DNA from: Patiria pectinifera
Lineage: Eukaryota; Echinodermata; Asteroidea; Valvatida; Asterinidae
Reading direction: 5' to 3'
Length of the DNA: 64,000 nucleotides
NCBI GenBank assembly: GCA_029964075.1
Contig: CM057135.1
Span: 12,364,863-12,428,862 of the forward strand
In this document: piece after piece, positions 1 to 8,699 of the stretch
How positions within the stretch are numbered: the first letter of the stretch is position 1
How the letters are laid out: the number at the start of each line of letters is the position of its first letter
The notes under the pieces: generated by a model
Database searches by the model: none
Told to the model about the DNA's origin: nothing
The model's input: only the letters and a program-made list of their open reading frames with translations
Translations under genes and position numbers: made by a program

Positions 1-528
1 GATTAAATCTTTCTACGATACCCTCCGATCGGTGGTTTCCGTGTTCGCCGACGATAATCTGGACGTTTTTTGAGGTCATCCATTTTTTAAAAGCGCCTTT
101 AAATTCGGTACCGGCGTCTACTCTCAACGTTTTAGGGTAACTCAAGGCGATCTCGCGTAAATCTTGACAATAGCATCCTGGGTGGAATCCGCCGTTTTAG
201 AAACCAAGGGTTCTGCTTCGTGGTATCGACTCGCAACGTCGACAACCGTCAAAGCGTATTTATAAGTCTTGCGTTTTACTTTATCCCAGGGTAGGTATAG
301 CACATCCATTTGGTGAAAGTCGTTTGGTGTTTCAAACTCTCGCGATGTACTCGTAGGCCTGGGTACATACGCAGGACCCGGTAGATAAATTTGCCATATC
401 GCTTGTTTTTTAAGCCAATCTCTGATTACCTTCTTATCGATTTTTGTTTTATCGTGTAAATGGTCGACGGCACCTTTCCCTCTTCAATAACCGCTCGGGC
501 TATAATACAGTTTAGATAATGTTTGCAT
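1..528 (-). pseudogene. Polinton-type integrase (rve/DDE), broken and cut by the window edge
   Basis: Read on the minus strand from an ATG at 526-528 this is a retroviral-type integrase of the Polinton/Maverick kind; it would join the linear element DNA to the host chromosome. Visible: an N-terminal part ending QAIWQIYLPGP, then the catalytic core with a first Asp in HQMDVLYLP (codon 301-303), a second Asp in VDAGTEF (116-118) and a Glu in HRSEGIVERFN (23-25). Two lesions are seen: an in-frame TGA at 484-486, where the context suggests Trp, and a 1-nt frameshift somewhere in about 150-175. The C-terminus lies outside the window. It is divergent from the gene at 560. The family call is from motifs and is strong; whether the lesions are real or base-calling errors is open. 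Confidence 0.85.
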
Positions 529-559
529 ATTATTTAATATAAAAGACGTTTATAATAAT
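529..559. promoter_or_regulatory. Divergent AT-rich promoter of the Polinton
   Basis: Only about 31 bp separate the integrase ATG (minus) from the ATG at 560 (plus). The gap is almost wholly A/T and nearly symmetrical, with AATATAAAAGAC in the middle. Similar TATA-like strings lie just before other genes of the element. Promoter function is inferred. Confidence 0.45.
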
Positions 560-984
560 ATGGCTAGCGTTGCTATGATGTTAGGAGGCGCGATCGTCAA
601 CGCCTTAGCTTTTACTGGTTCAAACTTTTTATTTTCAAGTTTTTGAAACAGAGTGACGAGGAGCGTAAGAGACACGATTTAGCGATAGAACAACTCTCAG
701 CCGCCAAAGATAAATGGCAACGAGAACGAACGAAATATCTAGATTTTCTAAACGAACGTATCAGAAAACAAAATGCCTGTAAAGAAACATTTTCTAACGT
801 AGACCGAGCGTTGCGTTACTACAACGAGGTGAGTGGTCAATCTACCGAACTACCCGTAGGACTGCAACGCGAACCCAAACTCGAAGATTTTTACGAACCT
901 AGCGACCAACAAATAGAAAGAGAACTGGCGTTTATCGCGGGAGGAACGCTATTGGTGGGTCTATTGGCTTACAAATATATTTAA
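560..984 (+). pseudogene. Polinton-conserved membrane/coiled-coil protein, frameshifted
   Basis: The reading starts at ATG 560 with a hydrophobic N-terminus (MASVAMMLGGAIVNALAF...). It hits TGA after about 28 codons and continues in another frame from about 643 to the stop at 982-984. The second part is charged and probably helical (SDEERKRHDL...), then ends in a hydrophobic segment (FIAGGTLLVGLLAYKYI). The break is a 1-nt slip near the T run at 641-644. I recognise the layout as a small protein that recurs in invertebrate Polintons, placed between integrase and capsid; its function is not known to me. It may be a minor virion or membrane protein. Confidence 0.6.
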
Positions 985-1006
985 ATTTAAAACTCGTATA
1001 AATAAA

Positions 1007-2153
1007 ATGAATGCGTATGGAAAAAAGCTCAATCCCAGCAGGCTATTAAAAAAGAGGTGGTCATTACCCACAATCCCAGTAGTATATCGGCGGGGCAAAC
1101 GCTGAGGGTCAAGTTTCCTCAATTGGGTGTAGACGACGTGATCGTACCCGGCACTTGTAAACTAGCTTTCAATTTAGAACTCGAAGGTGGAAGCGACAAC
1201 AATAGAACCATTTTTGGTAATTTAGCCAGAAATTTAGTCAGCGAAATCAGCGTCAGGCTTCAAGGTCACGAAATTGTAAGTTATCGTCACGCCGACGTGT
1301 ATCACAACTTTAAAGACAATTGGATCAACAGCTCGACGACTCGAAACATGTCGTACTCGGGCATAGAAAAAGGAAACGTGTCTAAACTAAGAACTGGGGC
1401 TGAAGATGCTAACGCGGGCGCCAACAACGGTAAGGATCAAGCTATCGCGGATGCCTATGGTAACAGATATTGTATTCCCCTAGACATTGACATACTGACT
1501 TCGCATCACCCTTTTTACCCCAGCGGTTTAAAACAACCTCTGACGTACGAGATAAAGTTTAACGATCACGAAAAAGTAGTCAACAGTTCAGATACGGCGG
1601 CGATGTATTCTATCTCAGACTTGTCTCTCGAATACGAAGTGGTGACCAACAGAGACTTAGCTATCACCATCAGGAATAAACACAAGGGGTTAATGCAATA
1701 TATGGGTATTTTGTTTTTGTTTAAAGATCCCGCGGTCCAAAATCCGCAGCGATTTTACAATCCAAAACTAACCAAAACATCGGTGACCGTAGAAGGTAAA
1801 CCCAATCAACTCTACAGTCAAGGCATGTTTCCGTATCAACACTGGAATGAAATCAACAAGTTCTTTGGAGACAGCGATACCGAAAGCGGGCGCGGAGTAG
1901 CTAAAGACTTAAATTTGACGGGTTTTGACCTCGGAGACTACCTAAAAGACAAGTACGGTCTGTGGCTCGATTTAAGAAGTAACGACGACAATTCCGCTCA
2001 CGGATCCGTTAGGAAACTCGGAGGCGGAGGAGGCATCAACATTCAATTTAACAGAGAAGCGAAGGTCAAGGTGACCTCACGATGTACGTATTTTTAGTCA
2101 TGGATGCTCAATTGAACTTGGAAGACGGGAATTTTAAAACTCTGTTAAGTTAA
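1007..2153 (+). pseudogene. Polinton major capsid protein (double jelly-roll type), two frameshifts
   Basis: A long beta-rich reading frame (clean from 1057 to 2097) resembles the Polinton major capsid protein family, which builds the icosahedral shell. Recognisable stretches are GNLARNLVSEISVRL, RYCIPLDIDIL and SQGMFPYQHWNEI. The likely start is ATG 1007, joined to the main frame only if the A run at 1021-1026 is one base longer. At the 3' end the frame runs into TAG at 2095-2097, but the family-like tail (VMDAQLNLEDGNF) continues in the next frame to TAA 2151-2153, again across a homopolymer (T5 near 2091-2096). Both lesions are single-base slips. From memory, relatives have a longer segment between the two jelly rolls than the short stretch here near 1690-1700; that is uncertain. 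The packaging ATPase starts 1 nt after the stop. Confidence 0.75.
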
Positions 2154-2568
2154 AATGACACAACCGCATTGCGCTTTAATCGTCGGCAGAACAAATTCGG
2201 GCAAAACCAAATGGATTTTGGATCTGTTAGAGTCACACTATAAAAACACATTTGAAGCGATAGTCATCATTTGCCCTACCATATTTAAAAACAAAACGTA
2301 CATCGAAAGAAAGTGGATTCAAGCAGATCCCGAGGTATACCTCTGCGATCCGGAATTGTACAAGATGACGCCCAACGAAGCGATCGATTTTTACAGGAAA
2401 ATATTTGAAGGTGTTGCCACGCTGTTTATCGTGGACGATTGCTCTTCAGATCAAGAGATTAAATATCGTAAAAAGACGTGTGCGCTAAGCAAGATGGCAT
2501 TTAGCGGTAGACACGTAAATCACAGCTGTTGGTTACTGACCCAAAAGTACAACAGCGTTTTAAAAGAT

Positions 2569-4496
2569 TGTCACAAGTGACTGTGTATATTTTCCTTAGT
2601 TTCATTTATTCATTGAACTGATTTATTTGGTTGAGTGGTTTTGAGTGTTTGTATATGTGTGTGTGTGGATTCAGTGATAGGTTGTAAGTTCCAGTGATGA
2701 ATATTCAGTATTGTTGAATAAGCTATTCATGGTATGTGGGTGTGCCAAGGAAAGTGCTTTGTTACCCGTGTGTGCCATAGTTAGCAGTATGAGTGATTAG
2801 TAGAGTACGAACATTTGCCAAATGCCTTCCAAAATTCCTTGCATGGGAGCGGCTTGGGGTTTTGCCTATGCTAAGCTGCTGCAGGCACTTGCTCGCCAGA
2901 CACACGTGAGAGAGGACCTATTTTGTCCTGAAGCTAGTCATACAGCTAGTCATACAGCTAGTCTGATTTATTGCCAGCTTTAGCCTGAACAGCCAACAAC
3001 CACATCTTCATTGCAATTATGTGGTCTGCATAAAAAAGCTGACATTGTATGCAACTCCGAGAGAGTTTCGAAGATGCTAACTATGGCACAAAGAATTGGG
3101 AGATGTTTCTACCGAGCACAGTGAGCCTCGCACTACCCTGAGGAACTGAAGCTCTTGTCCAGGACCCCTACCTCTACCGGACCCCTTGGACCGAAATCTG
3201 AGTGATGCTGCATAGACAGTTGGCAGGCTGACAAGGACCTGGCGGCAGTCACCTTTATGATTGTATAAAATAACTGGCATAATAACATAAACTTGATTTG
3301 GATTTTGAATGTGAGAATGTAAATATTTTAAATCAACAAGATTGAAAGAAGGATTAATAATTATTCAATTTTCCCGAAGATAATATTTGATGTGGTATTG
3401 GTAATCTAAATGACTTGAGATTAGTACAGAAAGAAAAGAAGGTTGACCTAAAATTGAAGAAGTGTTTGAACCAAAATTGAAGAAGTGTTTGAACCAAAAT
3501 AGAAGAAGTGTTTGAACCAAAATTGAAGAAGTGTTTGAACAAAAATTAAAGAAGTATTTGAACAAAAATTAAAGAAGTGTTATTGAAAGAGTAAATTGTG
3601 ATAGAAACAGAAAGGTTTCAACTTAAACAGAAGAGAAAATTGATAAACTTGAAGTGAATTACGATTTGTGAATTTTGAGGTCAAATTGAAGATACGGTGA
3701 TTAATAAGTGAATCTAAGAAACGAATTGAGAATTTTTGAGATTGAACAAAGATTTTGTGATTGAAGTTTAAGAAGTGAAAGTTTGAAACTTCACGGGTTA
3801 ATTGGTGATTTGAAGTTGTGAATTGTTACAAGTTGAGAATTAAGGTTATTAGAATTAATTGTGGTGATAAAACACTAAGTGTCAAACAAGGAGTGGTTGA
3901 GTTAAAGATTCACAAAATTTGAAGGAATGTGCAGAAATTGAAAATTAGAGAATAATTAAGAGGTGAAGATTTGAGAATTGAAAATTTGAAGAATTGATAG
4001 ATTTGATAGAATTGATTGATACATTTGACTTAAGTGATCAACCTAGATTGGAATATGCCATTTTGTGGAATTGAATAATTGGATTACGGGTACAACTCAT
4101 CTAGATATCGTGAGCTATTTTACTGATTAGATTTCTGAATGCATTAATTACTGAATTTTAGAAGCTCAAATAATTTTAGTGTAGCTCATGTAAAATCCTC
4201 TTTCTAATTGTGACGTCCATTTTATAACTTTGAAATTGTAAATTTGGAGACGAAAACTTGAGATTTTAAAACTTGTCTGGGCCCAAATTTCCGTTCGATT
4301 ATTTGAGTGTAATTTCATATCATAGTTTTGGAATTGGTAAATTTTGATAGTGAATAAGAGACAGTTTAAGTGAATAAGTTTGAGAACCCAAGATTGAGTT
4401 GACCGTGTTTTTATTTGTCTGTGTCCCCATGTACTTAGCGTGTTCAGTTCCCTCTAAAATAATGTCCGTAGAAAACCTCTAAGAGGTAGTGTGACA
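2569..4496. mobile_element. Solo-LTR-like insertion in the ATPase gene
   Basis: The 1,928-bp insert begins TGTCACA and ends TGTGACA, an inverted 7-bp terminus with TG...CA ends. It is flanked by a 5-bp direct repeat AAGAT (2564-2568 and 4497-4501). These are hallmarks of an LTR retrotransposon; with no gag, pol or second LTR inside, a solo LTR left by recombination is the simplest reading. The interior is A-rich on the plus strand with a 23-bp tandem array. The ORFs inside, such as 3077-3280 minus, look incidental. A non-autonomous DNA transposon with short TIRs is the alternative. Confidence 0.65.
3457..3595. repeat. 23-bp tandem repeat (about 6 copies)
   Basis: The unit is close to GAAGAAGTGTTTGAACCAAA plus a few bases, repeated with a 23-bp period and growing divergence to the right. 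It lies inside the LTR-like insert and creates overlapping spurious minus-strand ORFs. Confidence 0.75.
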
Positions 4497-4707
4497 AAGA
4501 TTATAGAGAAAACACTGCTTGGTTGGCGTTATTTTACTGCAAAGATAAAACATCGTTTGATCAAGCGTTAGACGAAAATGACGTCGTACCCATTGAAGAA
4601 CGAGATTATATAAAACGACGTTTGAGAGATGTGAAATATAGTAAATTGGTCGTATACACTAAACCTCCAGTTAGTTACAAGCTACTTGAGTAGGGGTAAA
4701 AAATAAA

Positions 4708-4763
4708 TTAACGCAAAATGCTCTTCATAACGTTTTATTGTTATGAAGAGCTTTTTGCGTTAA
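4708..4763. terminator. Hairpin between convergent Polinton genes
   Basis: The arms 4708-4731 and 4740-4763 are 24 bp each, complementary with one mismatch, around an 8-nt loop. The hairpin lies 14 bp after the ATPase stop and 14 bp before the end of the HNH gene on the other strand. Position and symmetry suggest a two-way transcription-end signal; the function is inferred. Confidence 0.6.
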
Positions 4764-4777
4764 GAGTAAAAAATGTG

Positions 4778-5477
4778 TTAGTTTTTGATTGATTTTCTTT
4801 TAACGTTACAACTTTTACAAGCCAACACGCAATTACTTTTAACGTGTCCGATTGAGTTATCTAAGCGTTCTATCGTTGCCATATCGTCTCCAAAACTATG
4901 GTACTGTAGAACGACTCGGCAATCATCGTAATAGCAATGTTTGTAGTCTTCTGTAAGACCTCTTAAAAAATCGGTATCGACGAAAAGTTCTGGATTAAAT
5001 CTATTTTTCTCTTTATCCTTTTTCCGACAACCCAAGATCCATCTCGAAATAGTAAAGTCCACAGCCTTACCATCATCACTCTTACATTCTCGACATTGCC
5101 CTTGGATGCGGTTGTGATAACATATATCAGAACCGACGCAATCTTTACATATCTTGTGTTGTCGATTATGTGGACAGATACCAGAACCACCGCAATCTTT
5201 ACATATGTTGCGTTGACGACCATGTGGACATTTTGTTTTTTTAATTTTACTTCTACACTCATCACAGGTTTTATACTTTTCACCGTTTGGTTTGGTGCTT
5301 AGATCGTCACTTTTACAAAACTTACAAACGTTTGATTTCGAGTAATATTTTTGTTTTATTTTATCCCTACACATATTACATATTACACGTCTTGTAAGTT
5401 TGACCGTTTGATTTCATACCGAATTGTTCAAGCTTGTAGGATTTATGGCACTGAACACAAAAGTTTAATATTGTCAT
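4778..5477 (-). pseudogene. HNH endonuclease with N-terminal zinc-ribbon repeats, 7-bp duplication
   Basis: The C-terminal domain has the HNH pattern: a CYYDDC knuckle, then ATIERLDNSIGHVKSNC and ACKSCNVKRK. Ahead of it are repeated Cys-rich units of the form CPHxRQxxICKDC, known from phage and large DNA virus proteins, and more CxxC ribbons (VCKFCKS, CDECRS). The long frame covers 4778-5374. A further ribbon in another frame extends to an ATG at 5475-5477. The two are separated by a tandem 7-bp duplication (TAATATG) near 5382-5395, which shifts the frame. Expected role: nicking or cutting DNA, in viral replication or homing-like spread. It is convergent with the ATPase gene. Confidence 0.75.
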
Positions 5478-5679
5478 TCTTTCTATTTATTATATGATAA
5501 TAAAAATTTCTCATTTTTTTATTAGCGATTTTGTTACAACAAAATCAGCAAAAATATTAGTTTACTGCTCAAGTTAAATAAGCTAGGTGCTCAAGTTAAA
5601 TAAGCTAGGTGCTCAAGTTAAATTACCTAGCTGCTTGTTAATCAACAAACGTCAACAAAATACATTTTGTTGTAAGTAA
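5478..5679. repeat. AT-rich spacer with a 22-bp triple repeat
   Basis: Three tandem copies of a 22-bp unit, TGCTCAAGTTAAATAAGCTA plus two bases, lie at 5566-5631, the third diverged. A short palindrome CAACAAAA/TTTTGTTG follows near 5653-5672. The spacer separates two divergent gene blocks, so it could hold promoters or an origin; that is a guess. Confidence 0.6.
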
Positions 5680-5832
5680 ATGATAGCAATATTTGAGTAT
5701 TTGCAGTTTTTGGCTATTATCATCATATCGCTTAATCTATCGTTTTACACCTACGAATACCTTTGCTTTTGTAACAAAGTTGCAAAAGCTACAACAAAAT
5801 TAAATTCGTTTCTAATTAAATGGAGGACCTAA
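5680..5832 (+). CDS. Small single-pass membrane protein (50 aa)
   Basis: An ATG at 5680 opens 50 codons ending TAA 5830-5832. Residues about 5-25 are strongly hydrophobic (EYLQFLAIIIISLNLSFY), so one membrane span is likely, with a basic C-terminus. It overlaps the next ATG (5820) by 13 nt, as is common in compact viral gene blocks. I do not recognise a family. Confidence 0.45.
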   Translation: MIAIFEYLQFLAIIIISLNLSFYTYEYLCFCNKVAKATTKLNSFLIKWRT

Positions 5833-6356
5833 AACTTACTTTAACGAACGAACAAGATCACAACGCAGAACATAAAGATCGTTTGTGCGGTGTCGTAGCA
5901 GCCGGAAACTCTAGAAAGTACTTGGGAAAGGAATACACCGTTAAACATATCGAAGCTCTTGACAGTAAAGAACTCGACAAGCTGTATCATCTGTACGAAA
6001 CTAAATTTGGAAATGAAATTGTTCAAACCGTTGGTAAATACACTTTAAGTCTATTTTCGAGAGTGTTAGCTGTGGTTACACCCGTGCAAGTTTTAGGATA
6101 TAACGTCACTATAGATTCTGAAGAAGAACTCACCAACGACTTGAGTTCTGATCCTATTATAAGCGCGAGTATGGCTGGTATGTTGAGCGACGTTTGTTAC
6201 AAGTACGGAACTTTAATATCACCCCTAGTTGCTACGATTATCACAACAAAACATTTGAAATTTAATAAACCTTATATAATAAATGGAAGATCAGAAAGCA
6301 GCGACGGCAACGCCTGCAGCTCAACCAGCAGAGACAGAAACGCCCCAACCGATTAA
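5820..6356 (+). CDS. Polinton hypothetical protein (178 aa)
   Basis: An open frame from ATG 5820, the first gene of the plus-strand block 5.8-8.2 kb. The N-terminal half is charged and mostly helical. A hydrophobic stretch lies in the middle (about residues 72-95, TLSLFSRVLAVVTPVQVLGY) and another near 130-150. The last 25 residues, low-complexity Ser/Arg/Asp, overlap the following gene by 74 nt and read its DNA in another frame. The natural end may therefore be near 6280 with a small 3' frameshift. Function unknown; a structural or membrane role is likely from context. Confidence 0.6.
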   Translation: MEDLKLTLTNEQDHNAEHKDRLCGVVAAGNSRKYLGKEYTVKHIEALDSKELDKLYHLYETKFGNEIVQTVGKYTLSLFSRVLAVVTPVQVLGYNVTIDSEEELTNDLSSDPIISASMAGMLSDVCYKYGTLISPLVATIITTKHLKFNKPYIINGRSESSDGNACSSTSRDRNAPTD

Positions 6357-6666
6357 AACAACGTCGTCACCGACGGTAACGAGAGTGACCAAGACTAAAA
6401 ATCCTAAACGAATACAGCTGGGTAAAGCTTCAGCCGAGCACAATAGACAGATGAAATTAAAATTAGCAAAAATAGACATAGCATCGGACGAAGCTACGAG
6501 CTCACCAGACTACAACTCTTGGGCGATGTGGGGGGTTATAGCGTCTATAATAGGGGTGGGGCTGCTGGTACTAAAAACTAAGGCAACTGCGCCGGTAATA
6601 CAGCCAGTGCCGGTAGTCACGCAACCCACTACACCCAGCGTCCCCAAAACGCTAGACATGGAATAA
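6283..6666 (+). CDS. Single-span membrane protein with Pro/Thr-rich ends (127 aa)
   Basis: ATG 6283 follows TTATATAATAA, a box like those before other genes of this element. The N-terminal 45 residues are Ala/Thr/Pro-rich and a Lys-rich helix follows. Residues about 80-98 (WAMWGVIASIIGVGLLVL) form a clear membrane span, then a Pro/Val/Thr-rich tail. No family recognised beyond being a typical small Polinton membrane protein. Confidence 0.6.
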   Translation: MEDQKAATATPAAQPAETETPQPIKTTSSPTVTRVTKTKNPKRIQLGKASAEHNRQMKLKLAKIDIASDEATSSPDYNSWAMWGVIASIIGVGLLVLKTKATAPVIQPVPVVTQPTTPSVPKTLDME

Positions 6667-6699
6667 ACCAGCAATTTAAAAATTGTTATATTAAAAACG

Positions 6700-6942
6700 A
6701 TGAGTAACTTTGACACCAACGGAATAGCTAATACGATTTACCACGGAGCCGTCATATCGGGTCTTTCGATGGGATACGCTATGGTAGGAGCTAAACTATT
6801 CAAAATGAAAGTGCCGGATTTAAACAAACTAAGCGTAGAAGATGCGGCTAAATTGACGGGCATTATAAGTGGAGCTCTCACCACGCAAAATTGGTTGGTC
6901 ACCCAGGGTATACTACCGGGCAGTATCATGAAAACGGCATAA
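6700..6942 (+). CDS. Small Polinton membrane protein (80 aa)
   Basis: An intact 80-codon frame behind TATATTAAAAACG. It has two weakly hydrophobic helices (GAVISGLSMGYAMVGAKLF and LTGIISGALTTQNWLVTQG) with a short charged link. I recognise the IxNTIYHGxVISGL opening as recurrent in invertebrate Polintons; function unknown. Spacing to its neighbours is about 20-35 bp, consistent with one transcribed block. Confidence 0.6.
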   Translation: MSNFDTNGIANTIYHGAVISGLSMGYAMVGAKLFKMKVPDLNKLSVEDAAKLTGIISGALTTQNWLVTQGILPGSIMKTA

Positions 6943-6964
6943 TTTAAATAGGTTTATTAAATAA

Positions 6965-8236
6965 ATGGCTGAAGGAGGATTCGACTTTGACCATACCACC
7001 GAATACGAGGATCCACCTGACATTAACTTAGATGATGATGTAACAGAGACCAATCTGGACGACAACTTTGATACTCTTGATAATACCCAACTTTCACCGG
7101 TAGACACAGAAAGCGTCCTCGGCACGGGTACAATAAGCTGTTTATCTATAGAACTAATAAGAGAAGATGTTGATTCATTTTACAAACAAAATAATATAGA
7201 CCCCGCGTTTATCGACCCCAACGATTTTGAAATTGGTAAAGACAGAAATCTATACGTTAAAACATATAAAGGTTGAGAACCATTATCTTATAGACGAGGT
7301 GGTCAAAAAATATATTACAAATTAAGTACCTTACAAAGTAAATATGGTACCGCATTTATTCGCGACACCCTCAAAATCGCTGACTATAAACCAACACTAC
7401 TTGCCAAACTAAAAGATAAACTCGAAAAAGTACAACCCGAGAGTATCCCCATGACAGAACTACCAAGCGTCACCGATGAGGTAACCGAGATTATAGACGA
7501 TTTACAACGCGACACTGGCGCTCAAACAGAAGGATTAAATTACAGAGAACTCCAGGGTTTAGACAAAAGTCTTCAGACGTTGAGAGGTAACCTAGAACTT
7601 AATTTAGCGCGTCTCGCAGAACTAGACCAAGAGATATTTGATGCCGAACATGAATTAGGTGATCATAGGATCAGCGAAGAAGAACGACGAGAGTTAAACG
7701 ATAAATTGAGCGACTTGAACGTTGAAAGATCTGCCAGATTAGAAGCCGCAAAAGCCAACGAACGAGGGCTCAAAAGTCAGATCGCTAGAATCAAAGAAAC
7801 GATTAATAAAACATTATGCGACGACACGACTCTGGCGGAAAAGATCAGAACTCTGTTTAGAGAACAAGGTGTGACCGTAGTGAGTATTTTAGCCGCTTTG
7901 AGTTTAGCCATCAGCACGATAGTGAGTAGTATCGTCGCTAGCGTGAGAGGTGCAGGTGCCCCACCCGCGCCATCGCCAACACCTGCACCAACACCAACAC
8001 CAACACCAAAAGGTGGTATCAAAGAGTGGATTTCAAAACAACTCGCTAATTTTGCATCTGCTCTTCAAAAACTGGGAGTGAGCGCGTTGGGTGCTCTGCC
8101 GGGTATCATAGGCAGCGTACTCAGTTGGATATTTAACGCGCTGAGTAAATCCGTATCGTGGTTGGCCGAACACGTGTGGGCTTCGTTTTTGGGTGTGGGA
8201 GCCTTGGTGTTTGCGTACCTGCAAAAACGATGGTAG
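6965..8236 (+). pseudogene. Large Polinton virion-type protein with one in-frame TGA
   Basis: The frame opens at ATG 6965 with an acidic N-terminus and stops at TGA 7274-7276. It then continues open in the same frame through 7451 to TAG 8234-8236, about 423 codons in all. The TGA follows Lys-Gly where context suggests Trp (TGG). Downstream are long coiled-coil helices (about codons 180-280, LNxNLARLAELDQEIFDAEH), a hydrophobic segment (VVSILAALSLAISTIVSSIV), a low-complexity Pro/Thr repeat (PAPTPTPTPT near 7975-8010) and two C-terminal hydrophobic helices. A minor virion, membrane or tape-measure-like role is plausible but unproven. It ends 25-35 bp before the second hairpin. Confidence 0.6.
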
Positions 8237-8260
8237 TAATAGTTGTAATCAAGTTTAAAC

Positions 8261-8309
8261 AAAAAAAAATAAGCCTTACCACCTTTGTGCTGGTAAGGCT
8301 TTTTTTTTG
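8261..8309. terminator. Hairpin with A/T tracts between convergent genes
   Basis: The arms AAGCCTTACCA (8271-8281) and TGGTAAGGCTT (8291-8301) pair perfectly around a 9-nt loop. An A run (8261-8269) precedes the hairpin and a T run follows, so it resembles a two-way intrinsic terminator. It lies between genes converging from 8236 and about 8300. Confidence 0.6.
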
Positions 8310-8688
8310 TCTTGTGAGATTAGAGTGTGCCTCGTAAGCTAAACTACCCATACCAACGATAGCCAACGTTCCTACCGTCAACGATAATTTTTCGTCTTGG
8401 TGAGTTTGTAGTTTCGTGGGCTCTTGGGTTAAAACTGTAGGTGAGGGTGCTGGTGCTGGTGCTGGCGATGGCGCTGGTGTTGGTGCTGGTGCAGGTGTTG
8501 GTGATACAACATTGTTCGTCATAGGCTCTGGGGGTGTTGGTGGCGCGACGTCAACGGTGTCATCAAAAGAGTCGTCTGGTTGAGGTTGTGCGTTTAAATC
8601 TGGCACCAAACCAGTGTTCATACTCTGGGTAGCGAAGATTTTGAAGATTGTTGTTATAGCCGTCGTGCGTTCCAACCCTCAAGTTCAT
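8276..8688 (-). pseudogene. Pro/Ala-rich membrane protein of the Polinton, frameshifted
   Basis: ATG 8686-8688 begins 12 nt after the stop of the upstream minus-strand gene. The first about 20 codons are in one frame and the rest (from about 8630) in another, so a 1-nt slip near 8620-8640 is likely. The main part is acidic, then a long Pro/Ala/Thr/Ser repeat (8430-8520), then a hydrophobic helix (LTVGTLAIVGMGSLAYEA). The open frame runs on through the hairpin into 8133, which is unlikely to be real; a different length of the A tract would give a stop at 8276-8278. The Pro-rich tract mirrors that of the convergent gene. Confidence 0.5.
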
Positions 8689-8699
8689 ATCCGATGGAA

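Larger units (their letters stand above)
2155..4693 (+). pseudogene. A32/FtsK-like genome-packaging ATPase, split by a 1.9-kb insertion
   Basis: The N-terminal part (2155-2568) carries a Walker A motif, GRTNSGKT (residues 11-18), a Walker B, ATLFIVDD (about 88-95), and the downstream motif GRHVNHSCWLLTQKYN. This is the layout of the Polinton packaging ATPase, which pumps DNA into the capsid. The frame is lost at 2569, where an element with a 5-bp target duplication enters. The C-terminal part resumes in frame at 4502 (YRENTAWLALFYCKDK...) and ends at TAG 4691-4693. Apart from the insertion no lesion was seen in either half, so the insertion looks like the inactivating event. The gene follows the capsid gene directly and ends just before a hairpin that separates it from the convergent HNH gene. 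Confidence 0.85.

Noticed and set aside
3354-3565. Two overlapping repetitive minus-strand ORFs
   Set aside because: They are produced by the 23-bp tandem repeat inside the LTR-like insert.
8133-8275. C-terminal extension of the Pro-rich minus-strand protein through the hairpin
   Set aside because: It reads the terminator-like hairpin and overlaps the convergent gene; a stop in the hairpin after a tract-length change is more likely.
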